IMG/VR virus record: IMGVR_UViG_3300022745_000135
Coordinates: 1 to 25,314 of that record
Reading direction: 5' to 3' (one strand)
DNA: 25,314 nt
From: a virus
Both the position numbers and the translations under genes were made by a program. The stretch's first letter is position 1; every line of letters begins with the position of its first letter. Below, one piece after another: positions 11,206 through 18,666 of the stretch. The notes below the pieces were generated by a model, which was not told the DNA's origin, did no database searches, and saw nothing but the letters and a program-made list of their open reading frames with translations.

Positions 11206-13398
11206 ATGTCCACTACCCAAACCATTGAACCTGTGTTGCCGGATGAATCTCTGATCGCGGAGATTTTTGCGGCGCAGGGGAAATCGTTTCGTGGTGGGGC
11301 GGTGGAGAACCTCGGCGGCGCGCCGATGGGCAAGGGGCACGGGAACGATGGGCAGCCGTTCGACATCGAGACGGCGTGTTATCTGAAACCAATCTTTGCG
11401 GAGTATGACAAGGCGCGGGCGAATGGCACGCGGCTGAAGCTGGTGCTCAAGGCCGGCGTCAAGACGATGAAAAGTTTTGCGCTGGAAGTCTGCGCGGCGG
11501 AGCACGTTTGCAATGGGTCGGGCGATGTGGCGTTGTATTTCGGCACGGAAAGCGCCGCCGAGAGCACGGCGACCACGCGCATCCTGAATTTTTACAAGGG
11601 CGATGATCAATTCGGCGGCGGCATCCCGCGTTTCCGCGAGAAGATGCAAACGATGCGGAGTCGGTTTGATGAGACAAATGGCGCGCTGAAGTTTCCTGAT
11701 AAGACGTTGTTTATACTGTCCGCCAACCTCGGCAACACGCAGCAGAAAAATCTGGCGTTCGTGGGGTTAGAAGATGGGTTTGTCACCGAGAAAAACGGGA
11801 TGATTAACGAAATGATTGCCCGCACCACGCAGTATCAGAAAGAGGCCATCATCTTTCTGGAAAGCCAGGGCGGGGAGAAGGAATTCGATTTTGATGACCA
11901 GTTTAAGGACACCGACCAACGGGAATTGCACGTCAATTGCCCGTGCTGCGGCAAGCAACACATTTTCAACTGGAAAGCCTACGATAAAGAGTGGATGACG
12001 CGGCCGGAGGATTTCGTTGCCACCGTGCCGGTGTCCGAAGTGGATAGGATAAAGTTGATGGTTGATAGCCAATACCCGTTGGCATCCGAAGCGGAAAAAC
12101 AATCAACGATCAGTCAGGAACTATCAACGCTTCAAAAAGAACTTTCCGAAAAACTCAAAGGCAAGATTGCGGGGTTTCGGCGCGGGGCGGATGAGTTGAT
12201 TAAGCTGCCGAATGGCGCTTACAACGAGGCGGCGGTGTTGCGCGAGACGCATTTTGAGTGTTTCCATTGCGGCGGCATCTGGCGCGATGACGGGGAGTTC
12301 GGGCCGACGCGCATTGCCTTGGATCAATCCGCCGGCAATCCGGAGAATCATGTGCCGCTGCGGCCGGATGCGTTGCAGGGGAACGTGGGATTCAACATCC
12401 CGCAATGGATTAATCGGCGTATTCCTTGGGGTGAGTTGATGCTGGAAAAGCTAAAGGCGGACCGCACGGCCAACGAGTTGGGGAATTTTGCTCCACTAAA
12501 GCAATGGTGGCAAAAGAAAGCGGCGCGGACGTGGGATGAAAACATTTCCGCCAAAGCCCCGGAAAAAATCGGCGCCACGCTCTACGAGATTGATCCGGCC
12601 AAGAAAGTGCCGGGCGAAAAGGTCCGCATCTCGGGCACGGACATCCAGTTCAACCTCACGCACATGATTTATCAGGCGTGGTCCATCTGCGAACGTCCGC
12701 GCTTGTTGGATTACAAGTGGATCAAGCCGGCCACGGCGGGTTTGAGCGACCAGGATGCGCGGGAGTTCTGTAAAGCGCGCGTGCGGGAGCTGGATAAACT
12801 TTACGGCATCGAACCACAGAACAGCATGAAAGATTGCGGGCATCGTCCTGATCTCATGCGGGAATGGGCGGCGGAAGATGCCATTCTCGTGCCCGTGCCG
12901 GATTACATGGGGCGCAAGATGATGAAGTGGATTTCCTACGGCTTGCTCATCGGCGACGACAAGGCGGGTTACAAATGGGCGAATCCCGGTCGCGCCGCCA
13001 CCATCGCGCGTTACAAACAATACGAATGGACGCAGGTGGATGCCGTGAAGGATGGCCGCCGCGTGAAAGTGCCGGTGCATCATCGGTTGTGGAGTAACCC
13101 GAGCATCAAAGAAATCGCCGTGCGCTGGCGGGATGGCGATTCCGCGCCGAAGATCGAGGTGCACGAGAAATTTCTGCAATTGCCGCCCGGTGCTACCGAG
13201 GCGATGAAGAAAGAAAGTTTCATGGCGCAGATGACGAGCGAGCGGTTGTTGCCGTGGCGGGGGCGTCCGGGCAAGTTCCGGTGGGATAACGAAGGTCGCC
13301 CGAACCATGCGTGGGATGGGTTTTGCATGGTCATCGTGCGGATGGATGAGCTGGGGATGTTGAACCACTTTGACGCGCCGGCGGATGACTCGGAGTGA
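11206..13398 (+). CDS. Phage terminase large subunit (GpA type), 730 residues
   Basis: The motor and nuclease that packages DNA into the prohead. The ATPase part has a variant Walker A, LKAGVKTMKS (residues 81-90), then YFGTESAAES and FVGLEDGF. Two zinc knuckles typical of GpA terminases follow: CPCC (245-248) in NCPCCGKQHIFNWKAYD, and CFHC (352-355) in FECFHCGGIW. The C-terminal part holds the nuclease region (GHRPDLMREWAAED, then VPVPDYMGRKM...) and ends with GRPNHAWDGFCMVIVRM, as in the family. Length fits GpA (about 640-700) with an insertion. That insertion (about residues 280-310, between the zinc knuckles) contains ATCAAC and GTCAG repeat sequence in both orientations. Confidence 0.9.
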   Translation: MSTTQTIEPVLPDESLIAEIFAAQGKSFRGGAVENLGGAPMGKGHGNDGQPFDIETACYLKPIFAEYDKARANGTRLKLVLKAGVKTMKSFALEVCAAEHVCNGSGDVALYFGTESAAESTATTRILNFYKGDDQFGGGIPRFREKMQTMRSRFDETNGALKFPDKTLFILSANLGNTQQKNLAFVGLEDGFVTEKNGMINEMIARTTQYQKEAIIFLESQGGEKEFDFDDQFKDTDQRELHVNCPCCGKQHIFNWKAYDKEWMTRPEDFVATVPVSEVDRIKLMVDSQYPLASEAEKQSTISQELSTLQKELSEKLKGKIAGFRRGADELIKLPNGAYNEAAVLRETHFECFHCGGIWRDDGEFGPTRIALDQSAGNPENHVPLRPDALQGNVGFNIPQWINRRIPWGELMLEKLKADRTANELGNFAPLKQWWQKKAARTWDENISAKAPEKIGATLYEIDPAKKVPGEKVRISGTDIQFNLTHMIYQAWSICERPRLLDYKWIKPATAGLSDQDAREFCKARVRELDKLYGIEPQNSMKDCGHRPDLMREWAAEDAILVPVPDYMGRKMMKWISYGLLIGDDKAGYKWANPGRAATIARYKQYEWTQVDAVKDGRRVKVPVHHRLWSNPSIKEIAVRWRDGDSAPKIEVHEKFLQLPPGATEAMKKESFMAQMTSERLLPWRGRPGKFRWDNEGRPNHAWDGFCMVIVRMDELGMLNHFDAPADDSE
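12053..12129 (+). repeat. ATCAAC-type repeats inside the large terminase gene
   Basis: AGTTGATGGTTGATAG (inverted unit, 12053-12068) and, about 30 bases on, AATCAACGATCAGTCAGGAA then CTATCAACG (forward unit). Read as KLMVDSQY and STISQELST in the protein. Confidence 0.7.
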
Positions 13399-13412
13399 TT
13401 GGCGAACACGAT

Positions 13413-13451
13413 TTAACCGCAGAGAACGCAGAGAACGCAGAGAACATAAAG
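13413..13451 (+). repeat. Border repeat, forward, with an extra GAACGCAGA unit
   Basis: TTAACCGCAGAGAACGCAGA, then a second GAACGCAGA unit, then ACATAAAG, ending exactly at ATG 13452. Confidence 0.92.
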
Positions 13452-13550
13452 ATGAAAATTTTTATTGAGCTTTTTAAAGCAGATCCGTGGTGGTGTTTAT
13501 ATGTAATTTCCGTTTCGGTTGGTTGCGTTGGTGCTTACTTGTATTTTTGA
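13452..13550 (+). CDS. Single-pass membrane micro-protein, 32 residues
   Basis: MKIFIELFKADPWWCLYVIS and a hydrophobic run to the end (WWCLYVISVSVGCVGAYLYF, residues 13-32). It begins at the end of a forward border repeat, and its stop codon touches an inverted repeat, so the gene fills a repeat bracket. More AT-rich than its neighbours. No family is recognised. Confidence 0.45.
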   Translation: MKIFIELFKADPWWCLYVISVSVGCVGAYLYF

Positions 13551-13574
13551 GTTCTTTGCGTTCTCTGCGGTTAA
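13550..13574 (-). repeat. Border repeat, inverted copy
   Basis: AGTTCTTTGCGTTCTCTGCG then GTTAA, three bases before ATG 13578. Confidence 0.88.
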
Positions 13575-13577
13575 TCC

Positions 13578-13790
13578 ATGAGCAACATCCAACCCATTCC
13601 CGGTGAACCGACGCGGTGGATTGTGCCGAGCCGGACGCGGAAACAATATGCGTTCATCGTGGATTCGGATTACCACGGGCGCTGGGCGTGCGGGTGCGAG
13701 CATTATTTGGTGCGCGAGCAAGAGTGCGGGCATATCCGCATGGTTAAAAATTTAACGCAGAGACGCAAAGGAACAGAGGCGCAAATATGA
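13578..13790 (+). CDS. SWIM-type zinc-finger protein, 70 residues
   Basis: RWACGCEHYLVREQECGHIR gives C38-x-C40-x9-C50-x-H52, the C-x-C-x(n)-C-x-H signature of the SWIM zinc finger, which is involved in DNA or protein contacts. Before it, IPGEPTRWIVPSRTRKQYAF and IVDSDYHG form the usual strand pair. The last 12 residues (LTQRRKGTEAQI) are the translation of a border repeat, so the C-terminus is repeat-derived. Its stop overlaps the next ATG (ATGA). Small stand-alone SWIM proteins of this kind exist in phages; the role is unknown. Confidence 0.68.
   Translation: MSNIQPIPGEPTRWIVPSRTRKQYAFIVDSDYHGRWACGCEHYLVREQECGHIRMVKNLTQRRKGTEAQI
13752..13785 (+). repeat. Border repeat, forward, inside the end of the SWIM gene
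   Basis: TTAACGCAGAGACGCAAAGG then AACAGAGGCGCAAA, ending just before ATG 13787. Confidence 0.8.
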
Positions 13791-14032
13791 ATCCAACAAT
13801 CATACAACGCGGGCACCCCATCCTCATTGGTGTGAAGCCAGAGTGGGCCGCCGCACCGATTACCAATCTTCCGCCGGACACGGTGAAAGTGCGCCGCCGG
13901 TTCCGCCGCAATAGTTTTGGTAAAGCGTTTGTGAAAACCAGCACCGGAATTCAGGAATGGGTTTTGTTAGCGGATGGCGACGACGGTTTGCGCCTTGGAG
14001 TCCTGCGCGGGGTGAATGCGCGGCAGATTTAA
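13787..14032 (+). CDS. Hypothetical protein, 81 residues
   Basis: Coupled to the SWIM gene by a 4-base ATGA overlap. It is basic in the middle (VKVRRRFRRNSFGKAFVK, residues 33-50), flanked by ILIGVKPEWAAAPITNLPPD before and a beta-rich end EWVLLADGDDGLRLGVLRG after. This suggests a small barrel that might bind nucleic acid or a head component. No family is recognised. The TAA stop is in the following border repeat. Confidence 0.6.
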   Translation: MNPTIIQRGHPILIGVKPEWAAAPITNLPPDTVKVRRRFRRNSFGKAFVKTSTGIQEWVLLADGDDGLRLGVLRGVNARQI

Positions 14033-14057
14033 CCACGGAGACACAGAGGCACAGAGA
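14029..14057 (+). repeat. Border repeat, forward, ACGGAGACACAGAGGC variant (left bracket of copy 2)
   Basis: TTTAACCACGGAGACACAGA then GGCACAGAG; gives TAA 14030-14032. Confidence 0.88.
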
Positions 14058-14058
14058 T

Positions 14059-14607
14059 ATGAGCGAACTTACCGAGCGTGATTTGAATTGGTTCCGGCTG
14101 GCAAACGGCGCGGCGCCGGATGGTTTTTACGATTTCAAACGTCGGTTTCTCGCCCGCTTTGCCGCGCGCGATGGCTGGGATTTGCAGACGATTGAAAAAG
14201 AATGTTGGACCTGCGACGGTAGCGGGGAATACGCCAAGGGTGTTGAATGTCATTCGTGCGATGGTTCTGGCATCCATCACACCGCCGAGCATTGGCTTCA
14301 ACGATGGAATCTTTGCGGGCAAATCTATCATGTGCCCGAATTTTGCGCTCCGCCGCATTGGCAGCGCGGGGATTCTCCGAAAAACGAAATCCACGGTCGC
14401 ATCGCGCACGGCAATGTTTCTTTGTCCGCCGCCCAGCGGGCGTATCTTCGCCTGCTTCTCCGACATGAACCAATGAATTTTTATTGGGCGGTGATCAACC
14501 GGATGAAATGGCGCGGACAGGAATTCAAAGCCAAGTGGCATTGGCGGTTGCTGAAGCTGCGCAACAAGATGGATTTGTTTCCCGTTGTGGATGAAATTCC
14601 GTTCTGA
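14059..14607 (+). CDS. DnaJ-type zinc-finger protein, copy 2, 182 residues
   Basis: Same length as the 10623-11171 gene and nearly the same protein. CWTCDGSG and CHSCDGSG are both kept; only residues 17, 48, 58 and 128 differ. ATG 14059 is chosen because it matches copy 1 and follows the border repeat; a longer form from 13957 would read through the previous gene. Most of the roughly 32 base differences are silent third positions, which means both proteins have been under selection since they split. Flanking DNA outside the gene differs between copies, including a different variant of the border repeat, so the duplicated unit is essentially the gene itself. Confidence 0.75.
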   Translation: MSELTERDLNWFRLANGAAPDGFYDFKRRFLARFAARDGWDLQTIEKECWTCDGSGEYAKGVECHSCDGSGIHHTAEHWLQRWNLCGQIYHVPEFCAPPHWQRGDSPKNEIHGRIAHGNVSLSAAQRAYLRLLLRHEPMNFYWAVINRMKWRGQEFKAKWHWRLLKLRNKMDLFPVVDEIPF

Positions 14608-14634
14608 CTCCGTGCCTCTGTGCCTCTGTGGTTC
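14608..14634 (-). repeat. Border repeat, inverted CTCCGTGCCTCTGTG variant (right bracket of copy 2)
   Basis: CTCCGTGCCTCTGTGCCTCT then GTGGTTC, between TGA 14607 and ATG 14638. It is the same variant family as its left partner. Confidence 0.88.
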
Positions 14635-14637
14635 ATC

Positions 14638-14928
14638 ATGCAACCCGTTTTAAAAGGTTATGCGGAGATTCCATCCATGCCGGCGGCGGTGGGGCGGATT
14701 CAGATTTGGGATGAGGATGGGCAATCCAGTGGCGCGGCGCATCTGATCGTGAATCTCGTGAGCGGGTTTCAATGTATCTGCGATGAGTGGATGAAGGATT
14801 TGCGCGCGGGCCAGCGGGTAACGTTGGACGGCGTGGACTGGCAGTTGCGGCTGTTTGAACAATTCCCCAGCCCGCATCCGCGCAGCCAATGGCCGTTCTG
14901 GTGTATCAAGTTGGAGCTAGAGAAGTGA
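14638..14928 (+). CDS. Hypothetical protein, possible small beta-barrel, 96 residues
   Basis: ATG 14638 directly follows the inverted border repeat. The sequence alternates strands and turns: GRIQIWDEDGQSSGAAHLIV (about residues 19-38), NLVSGFQCICDEWMKDLRAG and QRVTLDGVDWQLRLFEQFPS, ending FWCIKLELEK. The pattern fits a small barrel domain. It contains three Cys residues without clear zinc spacing. No family is recognised. Confidence 0.6.
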   Translation: MQPVLKGYAEIPSMPAAVGRIQIWDEDGQSSGAAHLIVNLVSGFQCICDEWMKDLRAGQRVTLDGVDWQLRLFEQFPSPHPRSQWPFWCIKLELEK

Positions 14929-14935
14929 CTAAATG

Positions 14936-14961
14936 AACCACAGAGGCACAGAGGCACAGAG
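14936..14961 (+). repeat. Border repeat, forward, CACAGAGGCACAGAGG variant
   Basis: AACCACAGAGGCACAGAGGC then ACAGAG, ending at ATG 14962. Confidence 0.88.
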
Positions 14962-15318
14962 ATGAAAATTGACAAAACCACAATGGAGATTATCCGCGAG
15001 ATGGAAGCGCAATTGCAATCGTTCCACGGAATGCGGCATCTGTGGGCGGAGTTGGTGGCCAATCGTGAGCCGTGTGGATTAACCAAAGAAAAATTGGAGG
15101 AGCAACAAGCCGCTCGCCTCACCGCTGCGCTTGGGCAGGCTTACACGCTAGCAACCATGCATGGCATTCAATGGGTTGGATGCTCAAAAGAACGCGACTT
15201 CATAAAAGAGTTTGCCGATGAGCCATGCCAATACGGCGACAACTGCCCCGACCACGGCACAAAGCATTACCGATGCGTGCCATGCAAAGCACGGCTTGCG
15301 TTGAAGATTTTTGATTAG
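14962..15318 (+). CDS. Hypothetical protein with a C-terminal zinc-binding motif, 118 residues
   Basis: The first 75 residues are helical (TTMEIIREMEAQLQSFHG, then LTKEKLEEQQAARLTAAL). The C-terminal part has CQYGDNCPDH and HYRCVPC (about residues 89-112), a likely Cys/His zinc knuckle. The gene begins at the end of a forward border repeat and ends at an inverted one, filling a bracket. A DNA-binding or assembly role is possible but unproved. No family is recognised. Confidence 0.6.
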   Translation: MKIDKTTMEIIREMEAQLQSFHGMRHLWAELVANREPCGLTKEKLEEQQAARLTAALGQAYTLATMHGIQWVGCSKERDFIKEFADEPCQYGDNCPDHGTKHYRCVPCKARLALKIFD

Positions 15319-15349
15319 CCTTTGCGCTCTTTGCGTTCTCTGCGGTTAA
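15319..15349 (-). repeat. Border repeat, inverted copy
   Basis: CCTTTGCGCTCTTTGCGTTC then TCTGCGGTTAA, starting right after the TAG of the previous gene. Confidence 0.92.
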
Positions 15350-15382
15350 GTATCGCCCCAAGTTTGACTCTCATGGATTGCG

Positions 15383-15970
15383 ATGGCTACCGCTCCACTC
15401 CCGACGCGCGAACCGGAACAATTTGTTGCCGGTGACACGCTGCTGCTGAATCGCAATCTGCCGGATTACCTGCCGTCGGATGGCTGGGTGTATCGGTTGA
15501 CTGTCACGCAGCCATTGCCCAACGGTTCGCAAGTCGTGGCGCAGGTGGATGGCACGGCGGACGGCAATTTGCACACGTTCAACGTGGTCAACTGGCTTTC
15601 GGCGCAGGCGGATGGCATTTACATCCTCACCGGCAGCGTGGTGAAAGCCAGCGGCGAGCGGCATCAGGTCTATCACAACGATGCGTTCATCGTCAGCACG
15701 AGCGATGCGGCGGGCGCGGCTTCGGTGAACATCAAGACCGAGGCGCAACAGATGTTGGAGATCATCCTGGACACGCTGAAGGAACTCTACAAACGCAAAT
15801 ACACCGAGACGGATGTGCAGCGCAATAAGTTCGTGCTCCAAAAATCGTCCGAGGCGCTGGCGGATTACAAATTCTGGTTTGCCAAACGGCAGCAGGAAAT
15901 CCAGCAACAGAATGTGCGCAACGGTCGTTCCTCCGGCGCGGTGCAGGAACCCATTTTCCGAATCTTTTAG
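15383..15970 (+). CDS. Head protein in the gpW position, 195 residues
   Basis: Sits directly upstream of the portal gene with a 3-base gap. The N-terminal half is beta-rich (EQFVAGDTLLLNRNLPDYLP, then GWVYRLTVTQ, GIYILTGSV). The C-terminal half is two helices, AQQMLEIILDTLKELYKRKY (about 132-151) and LADYKFWFAKRQQEIQQQN, followed by SSGAVQEPIFRIF. The C-terminal helical hairpin is like the small gpW-type or 'pre-portal' proteins found between terminase and portal in lambda-like phages, but with an added N-terminal domain. Likely a virion or connector component; the exact role is inferred only from position and helices. Confidence 0.55.
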   Translation: MATAPLPTREPEQFVAGDTLLLNRNLPDYLPSDGWVYRLTVTQPLPNGSQVVAQVDGTADGNLHTFNVVNWLSAQADGIYILTGSVVKASGERHQVYHNDAFIVSTSDAAGAASVNIKTEAQQMLEIILDTLKELYKRKYTETDVQRNKFVLQKSSEALADYKFWFAKRQQEIQQQNVRNGRSSGAVQEPIFRIF

Positions 15971-15973
15971 CCC

Positions 15974-17851
15974 ATGAAAATCTCTTTTGAACTGGCGCGC
16001 TCGGTTCCCGCCTCGGCCAAAAACATCACGGGCGCCTCGCTGAAATCGCCGTTCCCGCCGGAAGCCTTGCGCGTGCCGGCGCAGGCGGTGCGGGATTATC
16101 AGGAATTCCGGCATCTGGCGGAAAAGATGAATCGCTCGTTTGAAGCCGCGAGCACGGATAATTACAACTTGGATTTGCGCGGCACCTACGGCTCGGCGAA
16201 TACGGAGATCATGCCGTATCGCTACACGGTGCGGAATCGCGGCCGGACGATGACGAAAGACACCGCGCACGGGCGCGGGCTGAATCGCACTTACGCCGAT
16301 AGCGTGGTGGGCGATGATCCGTTTGAGTTGGAGATGGAGCTGGGCGATCTGGACGGCGACAACGATTTGACGGCGGAAAACAAGGTGGCCGATGCCATCG
16401 AAACCGCGTGGAAACGGTATTGCCGCAAAGGGAATTTCACCGTGCGCAAAAACATGAGCGCACTGGAAGCGTATCGCGTGATTGAAATGGCGCGGATGCA
16501 CCCCGGCAGCATCATCGTGCGCCTCTACGAAGGATTTCCGCACAACGAATTCAAGTTTGCGGTGGACTTGCTGGAAGAAGATCGGTTGCAGGAAACGTAT
16601 CAGGGACGTTCCCCGCAAGACGGTATGTTTGGCGAGGGTAATCCCATCCGCGGCAGCATCGAGTATCATCCCGAATACAATTTTCCGCTGGCGTATTGGC
16701 TGTTGCGCAAGCATCCGGGCGAATTTTTCTCACAAGGCGCGGTGTTGAGCGATGGTAAAAATTTCCGCGTGCAGATTCCGGCGTCGGAGATCATCTATTT
16801 CAACAACATGCGGACGCGGCCCGAGCAAGACAGCGGGTTCACCGAGTTGGATGCCACGATGTTGCCGCTCTGGCGCATCCATCAATATGACAAAAGCCTG
16901 ACGCTATCCAGCATCGCCAGCGCGAGCAAACCGTGGTGGATCGAGCAGAAAGAACCGACGGGCTTTACGATGCCATCCGATCCGGCGACGGTGTTCGCAC
17001 CGAACGGCGATGCGGTGCCCGGTATTTCGCCGGTGGGCGCGCTGCCATCCGATCCCGCGCAGACGCAAACGGGGCCTAACACGCCCACGAACACCATCAA
17101 ACCCGCCGCGCGCGAGATGTTGCCGCCGGGTTTCACACTGAAACAGGCCGACCCGCGTTTCCCCATCGAAGCCGCGCACGAATTCCGGTTGGACAATCTC
17201 CGCGATGTGGCGGTCGCCACGCACGGTAGCTATCAGCAGGCCACGAACGATTACCAGAATCTCGGCTTCATGGCGGCGTTGATGAGTCAACAGGCGTTCC
17301 AGCGCCACATGCGTTGCCGTCAAAAGACGTTCGCCGAGGATTTGCTGGAATGGTTTCGCGCCTGGCTGCGGGCCACCATCAATTCGGGATATTTCGACCG
17401 CCGCGGCGTGGATGTGTCCATCGAGAAACTGGACGAGTATGTGGATGCGGCGCGGTTCAAAGGCCAGCAATTTGAATTCGTGAATCCGCTCGTGCAGGCG
17501 CAATCGCTCATCCTGTTGCATCAAGCGAAACATCTCAGCCGTCAGGATGTGCAAGACGCGCTCCCGAACGGGAAGAAGATGAAAAAACTGCTCAAGCAAC
17601 TGAAGCGCGAGCAGGACGATGCGGAAACCGCCGGCGTGACGTTGGATCCCGAGCCGGAAGCGGAAGGTGCGTTGGATGCCGAGGCCAAGGCGAACGAAAA
17701 CAAGCCCAAGCCGGACCACAAAGATTCCCAACCGCCCGCAAAGGGAAAAACCGGCACGCTGAAAACGCGCAACTTGCTGCGGATGAAGCGCGGCGAGATT
17801 GATCAAACCACAATGGCGTTGATCCAGCAAAGCACCAACGGGGTTCACTGA
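15974..17851 (+). CDS. Phage portal protein, lambda family, 625 residues
   Basis: The portal forms the dodecameric ring at the unique capsid vertex through which DNA enters and to which the head-tail connector binds. Features fitting the lambda portal family are an early RTYADSVVGDDPFELEMELGD region (about residues 103-123), ENKVADAIETAWKRYCRKGN (135-154), the HPGSIIVRLYEGFP strand, then EIIYFNNMRTRPEQDSGFTE, corresponding to the family's IxHxxxxxRPGQxRG loop. A Gln/Pro-rich spacer (about 350-375) and a long acidic/lysine C-terminal tail follow. The length exceeds the usual 500-550 mainly because of that spacer and tail. The strong call rests on motif order and on position between terminase and protease. 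Confidence 0.85.
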   Translation: MKISFELARSVPASAKNITGASLKSPFPPEALRVPAQAVRDYQEFRHLAEKMNRSFEAASTDNYNLDLRGTYGSANTEIMPYRYTVRNRGRTMTKDTAHGRGLNRTYADSVVGDDPFELEMELGDLDGDNDLTAENKVADAIETAWKRYCRKGNFTVRKNMSALEAYRVIEMARMHPGSIIVRLYEGFPHNEFKFAVDLLEEDRLQETYQGRSPQDGMFGEGNPIRGSIEYHPEYNFPLAYWLLRKHPGEFFSQGAVLSDGKNFRVQIPASEIIYFNNMRTRPEQDSGFTELDATMLPLWRIHQYDKSLTLSSIASASKPWWIEQKEPTGFTMPSDPATVFAPNGDAVPGISPVGALPSDPAQTQTGPNTPTNTIKPAAREMLPPGFTLKQADPRFPIEAAHEFRLDNLRDVAVATHGSYQQATNDYQNLGFMAALMSQQAFQRHMRCRQKTFAEDLLEWFRAWLRATINSGYFDRRGVDVSIEKLDEYVDAARFKGQQFEFVNPLVQAQSLILLHQAKHLSRQDVQDALPNGKKMKKLLKQLKREQDDAETAGVTLDPEPEAEGALDAEAKANENKPKPDHKDSQPPAKGKTGTLKTRNLLRMKRGEIDQTTMALIQQSTNGVH

Positions 17852-17854
17852 TAT

Positions 17855-17884
17855 TTAACCGCAGAGAACGCAGAGAACACAAAG
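17855..17884 (+). repeat. Border repeat, forward, near-consensus copy
   Basis: TTAACCGCAGAGAACGCAGA then GAACACAAAG, ending at ATG 17885. Confidence 0.92.
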
Positions 17885-17953
17885 ATGAAAAACCGCGATA
17901 AAAAATGGAATTTGCAGACGATTGCCAGCGGCAGCTTGCCGCTCTGCGGTTAA
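17885..17953 (+). other. Short frame inside an inverted repeat bracket, 22 residues
   Basis: MKNRDKKWNLQTIASGSLPL followed by CG and a TAA that belongs to the inverted repeat half at 17941-17954. Probably not a functional gene. It shows the bracket layout: forward repeat, short frame, inverted repeat. Confidence 0.25.
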
Positions 17954-17954
17954 G
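17941..17954 (-). repeat. Border repeat, inverted partial copy
   Basis: GCTCTGCGGTTAAG, the end of the inverted repeat only; ATG 17963 follows. Confidence 0.75.
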
Positions 17955-17962
17955 TAAAGCGT

Positions 17963-18346
17963 ATGACCAATCCTTTCTCCGAGCACGCGCAGAACATGGA
18001 GGAGTATGAAAACATGCTCTCGGCACCGATTGCGGGCGTGGTGGGCAATTTTGTGAGTTGCGCGTTGTATGTCGCCGGCGGGTCCGTGCCCGAGGCGCAA
18101 TACCCGGCCACCATCGGGCAATTTGTCGTTCAACAGGTGCTCAAAGACGGCGGTTTTTCCCCGCGCCTCATGGGGCAAGCCATCCTTCGCAAGTCTATTC
18201 TGCCAGCGGGAACGTATTTCAAGACCGGCCAGAAAATCACCGCCACGCAAGCGGGCGGCTCGGTGCGCAGTTGCCAGGTGGACAGCATCGAAGACACGTT
18301 CACCGAATGGCGGTTGAACCTGTGGGATGTGAATGAGAAGGCGTGA
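17963..18346 (+). CDS. Head connector candidate, 127 residues
   Basis: Lies between portal and protease-capsid. An N-terminal helix (NPFSEHAQNMEEYENML) and a loop lead to a beta-rich domain: GVVGNFVSCALYVAGG (residues 25-40), ILPAGTYFKTGQKITATQAG, then SVRSCQVDSIEDTFTEWRLN. Size and beta content are similar to head-tail joining proteins of the lambda FII kind. There is no sequence motif that proves this. The ATG follows an inverted border repeat. Confidence 0.45.
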   Translation: MTNPFSEHAQNMEEYENMLSAPIAGVVGNFVSCALYVAGGSVPEAQYPATIGQFVVQQVLKDGGFSPRLMGQAILRKSILPAGTYFKTGQKITATQAGGSVRSCQVDSIEDTFTEWRLNLWDVNEKA

Positions 18347-18353
18347 CCTTTAT

Positions 18354-18383
18354 TTAACCGCAGAGAACGCAGAGAACACAAAG
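18354..18383 (+). repeat. Border repeat, forward, near-consensus copy
   Basis: TTAACCGCAGAGAACGCAGA then GAACACAAAG, ending at ATG 18384. Confidence 0.92.
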
Positions 18384-18530
18384 ATGGGGAAATTTAAAAA
18401 AATGCTGCGGGAATTTTGGGCAGGCATCGGCGCAACGTATCGGTTTGATACCATCAACAATTTGCCGCATCCGCCCGCCCCGCCGGTTCCTTTGCGCTCT
18501 TTGCGTTCTCTGCGGTTAAATAACGGTTGA
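18384..18530 (+). CDS. Small basic peptide with repeat-encoded end, 48 residues
   Basis: MGKFKKMLREFWAGIGATYR is an amphipathic, basic start, followed by a proline run, and the last 13 residues (PLRSLRSLRLNNG) come from an inverted border repeat. It fills a repeat bracket (18354-18520). It may be a real micro-protein that lost its own C-terminus, or chance. Confidence 0.3.
   Translation: MGKFKKMLREFWAGIGATYRFDTINNLPHPPAPPVPLRSLRSLRLNNG
18489..18520 (-). repeat. Border repeat, inverted copy
   Basis: CCTTTGCGCTCTTTGCGTTC then TCTGCGGTTAA; almost identical to 15319-15349. Confidence 0.92.
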
Positions 18531-18666
18531 TTCAATACTTTTTGTGCGGGCTGGCGGTGTCGGGTTTGGATCCACCCGCGCGGACGTTGTTCTGCGCTTT
18601 CCGACCTCAAACCGCCGCCCGCGCTTCTTTTTCCCCAAGTCAATTTGACTTCTCCGGGTTGCTGCT

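Noticed and set aside
15361-15382. TTTGACT before 15383 and 18667 as a -35 promoter element
   Set aside because: No -10-like hexamer stands at the right distance before the start codons.
15371-16714. A 447-codon antisense frame over the portal gene, and a second one of the same length at 19810-21153 over the capsid gene
   Set aside because: Both are His/Arg-rich translations opposite strongly supported phage head genes. Long antisense frames arise from GC-rich codon bias, and the equal length is a coincidence. Similar shadows lie at 12496-13368 and 16904-17848.
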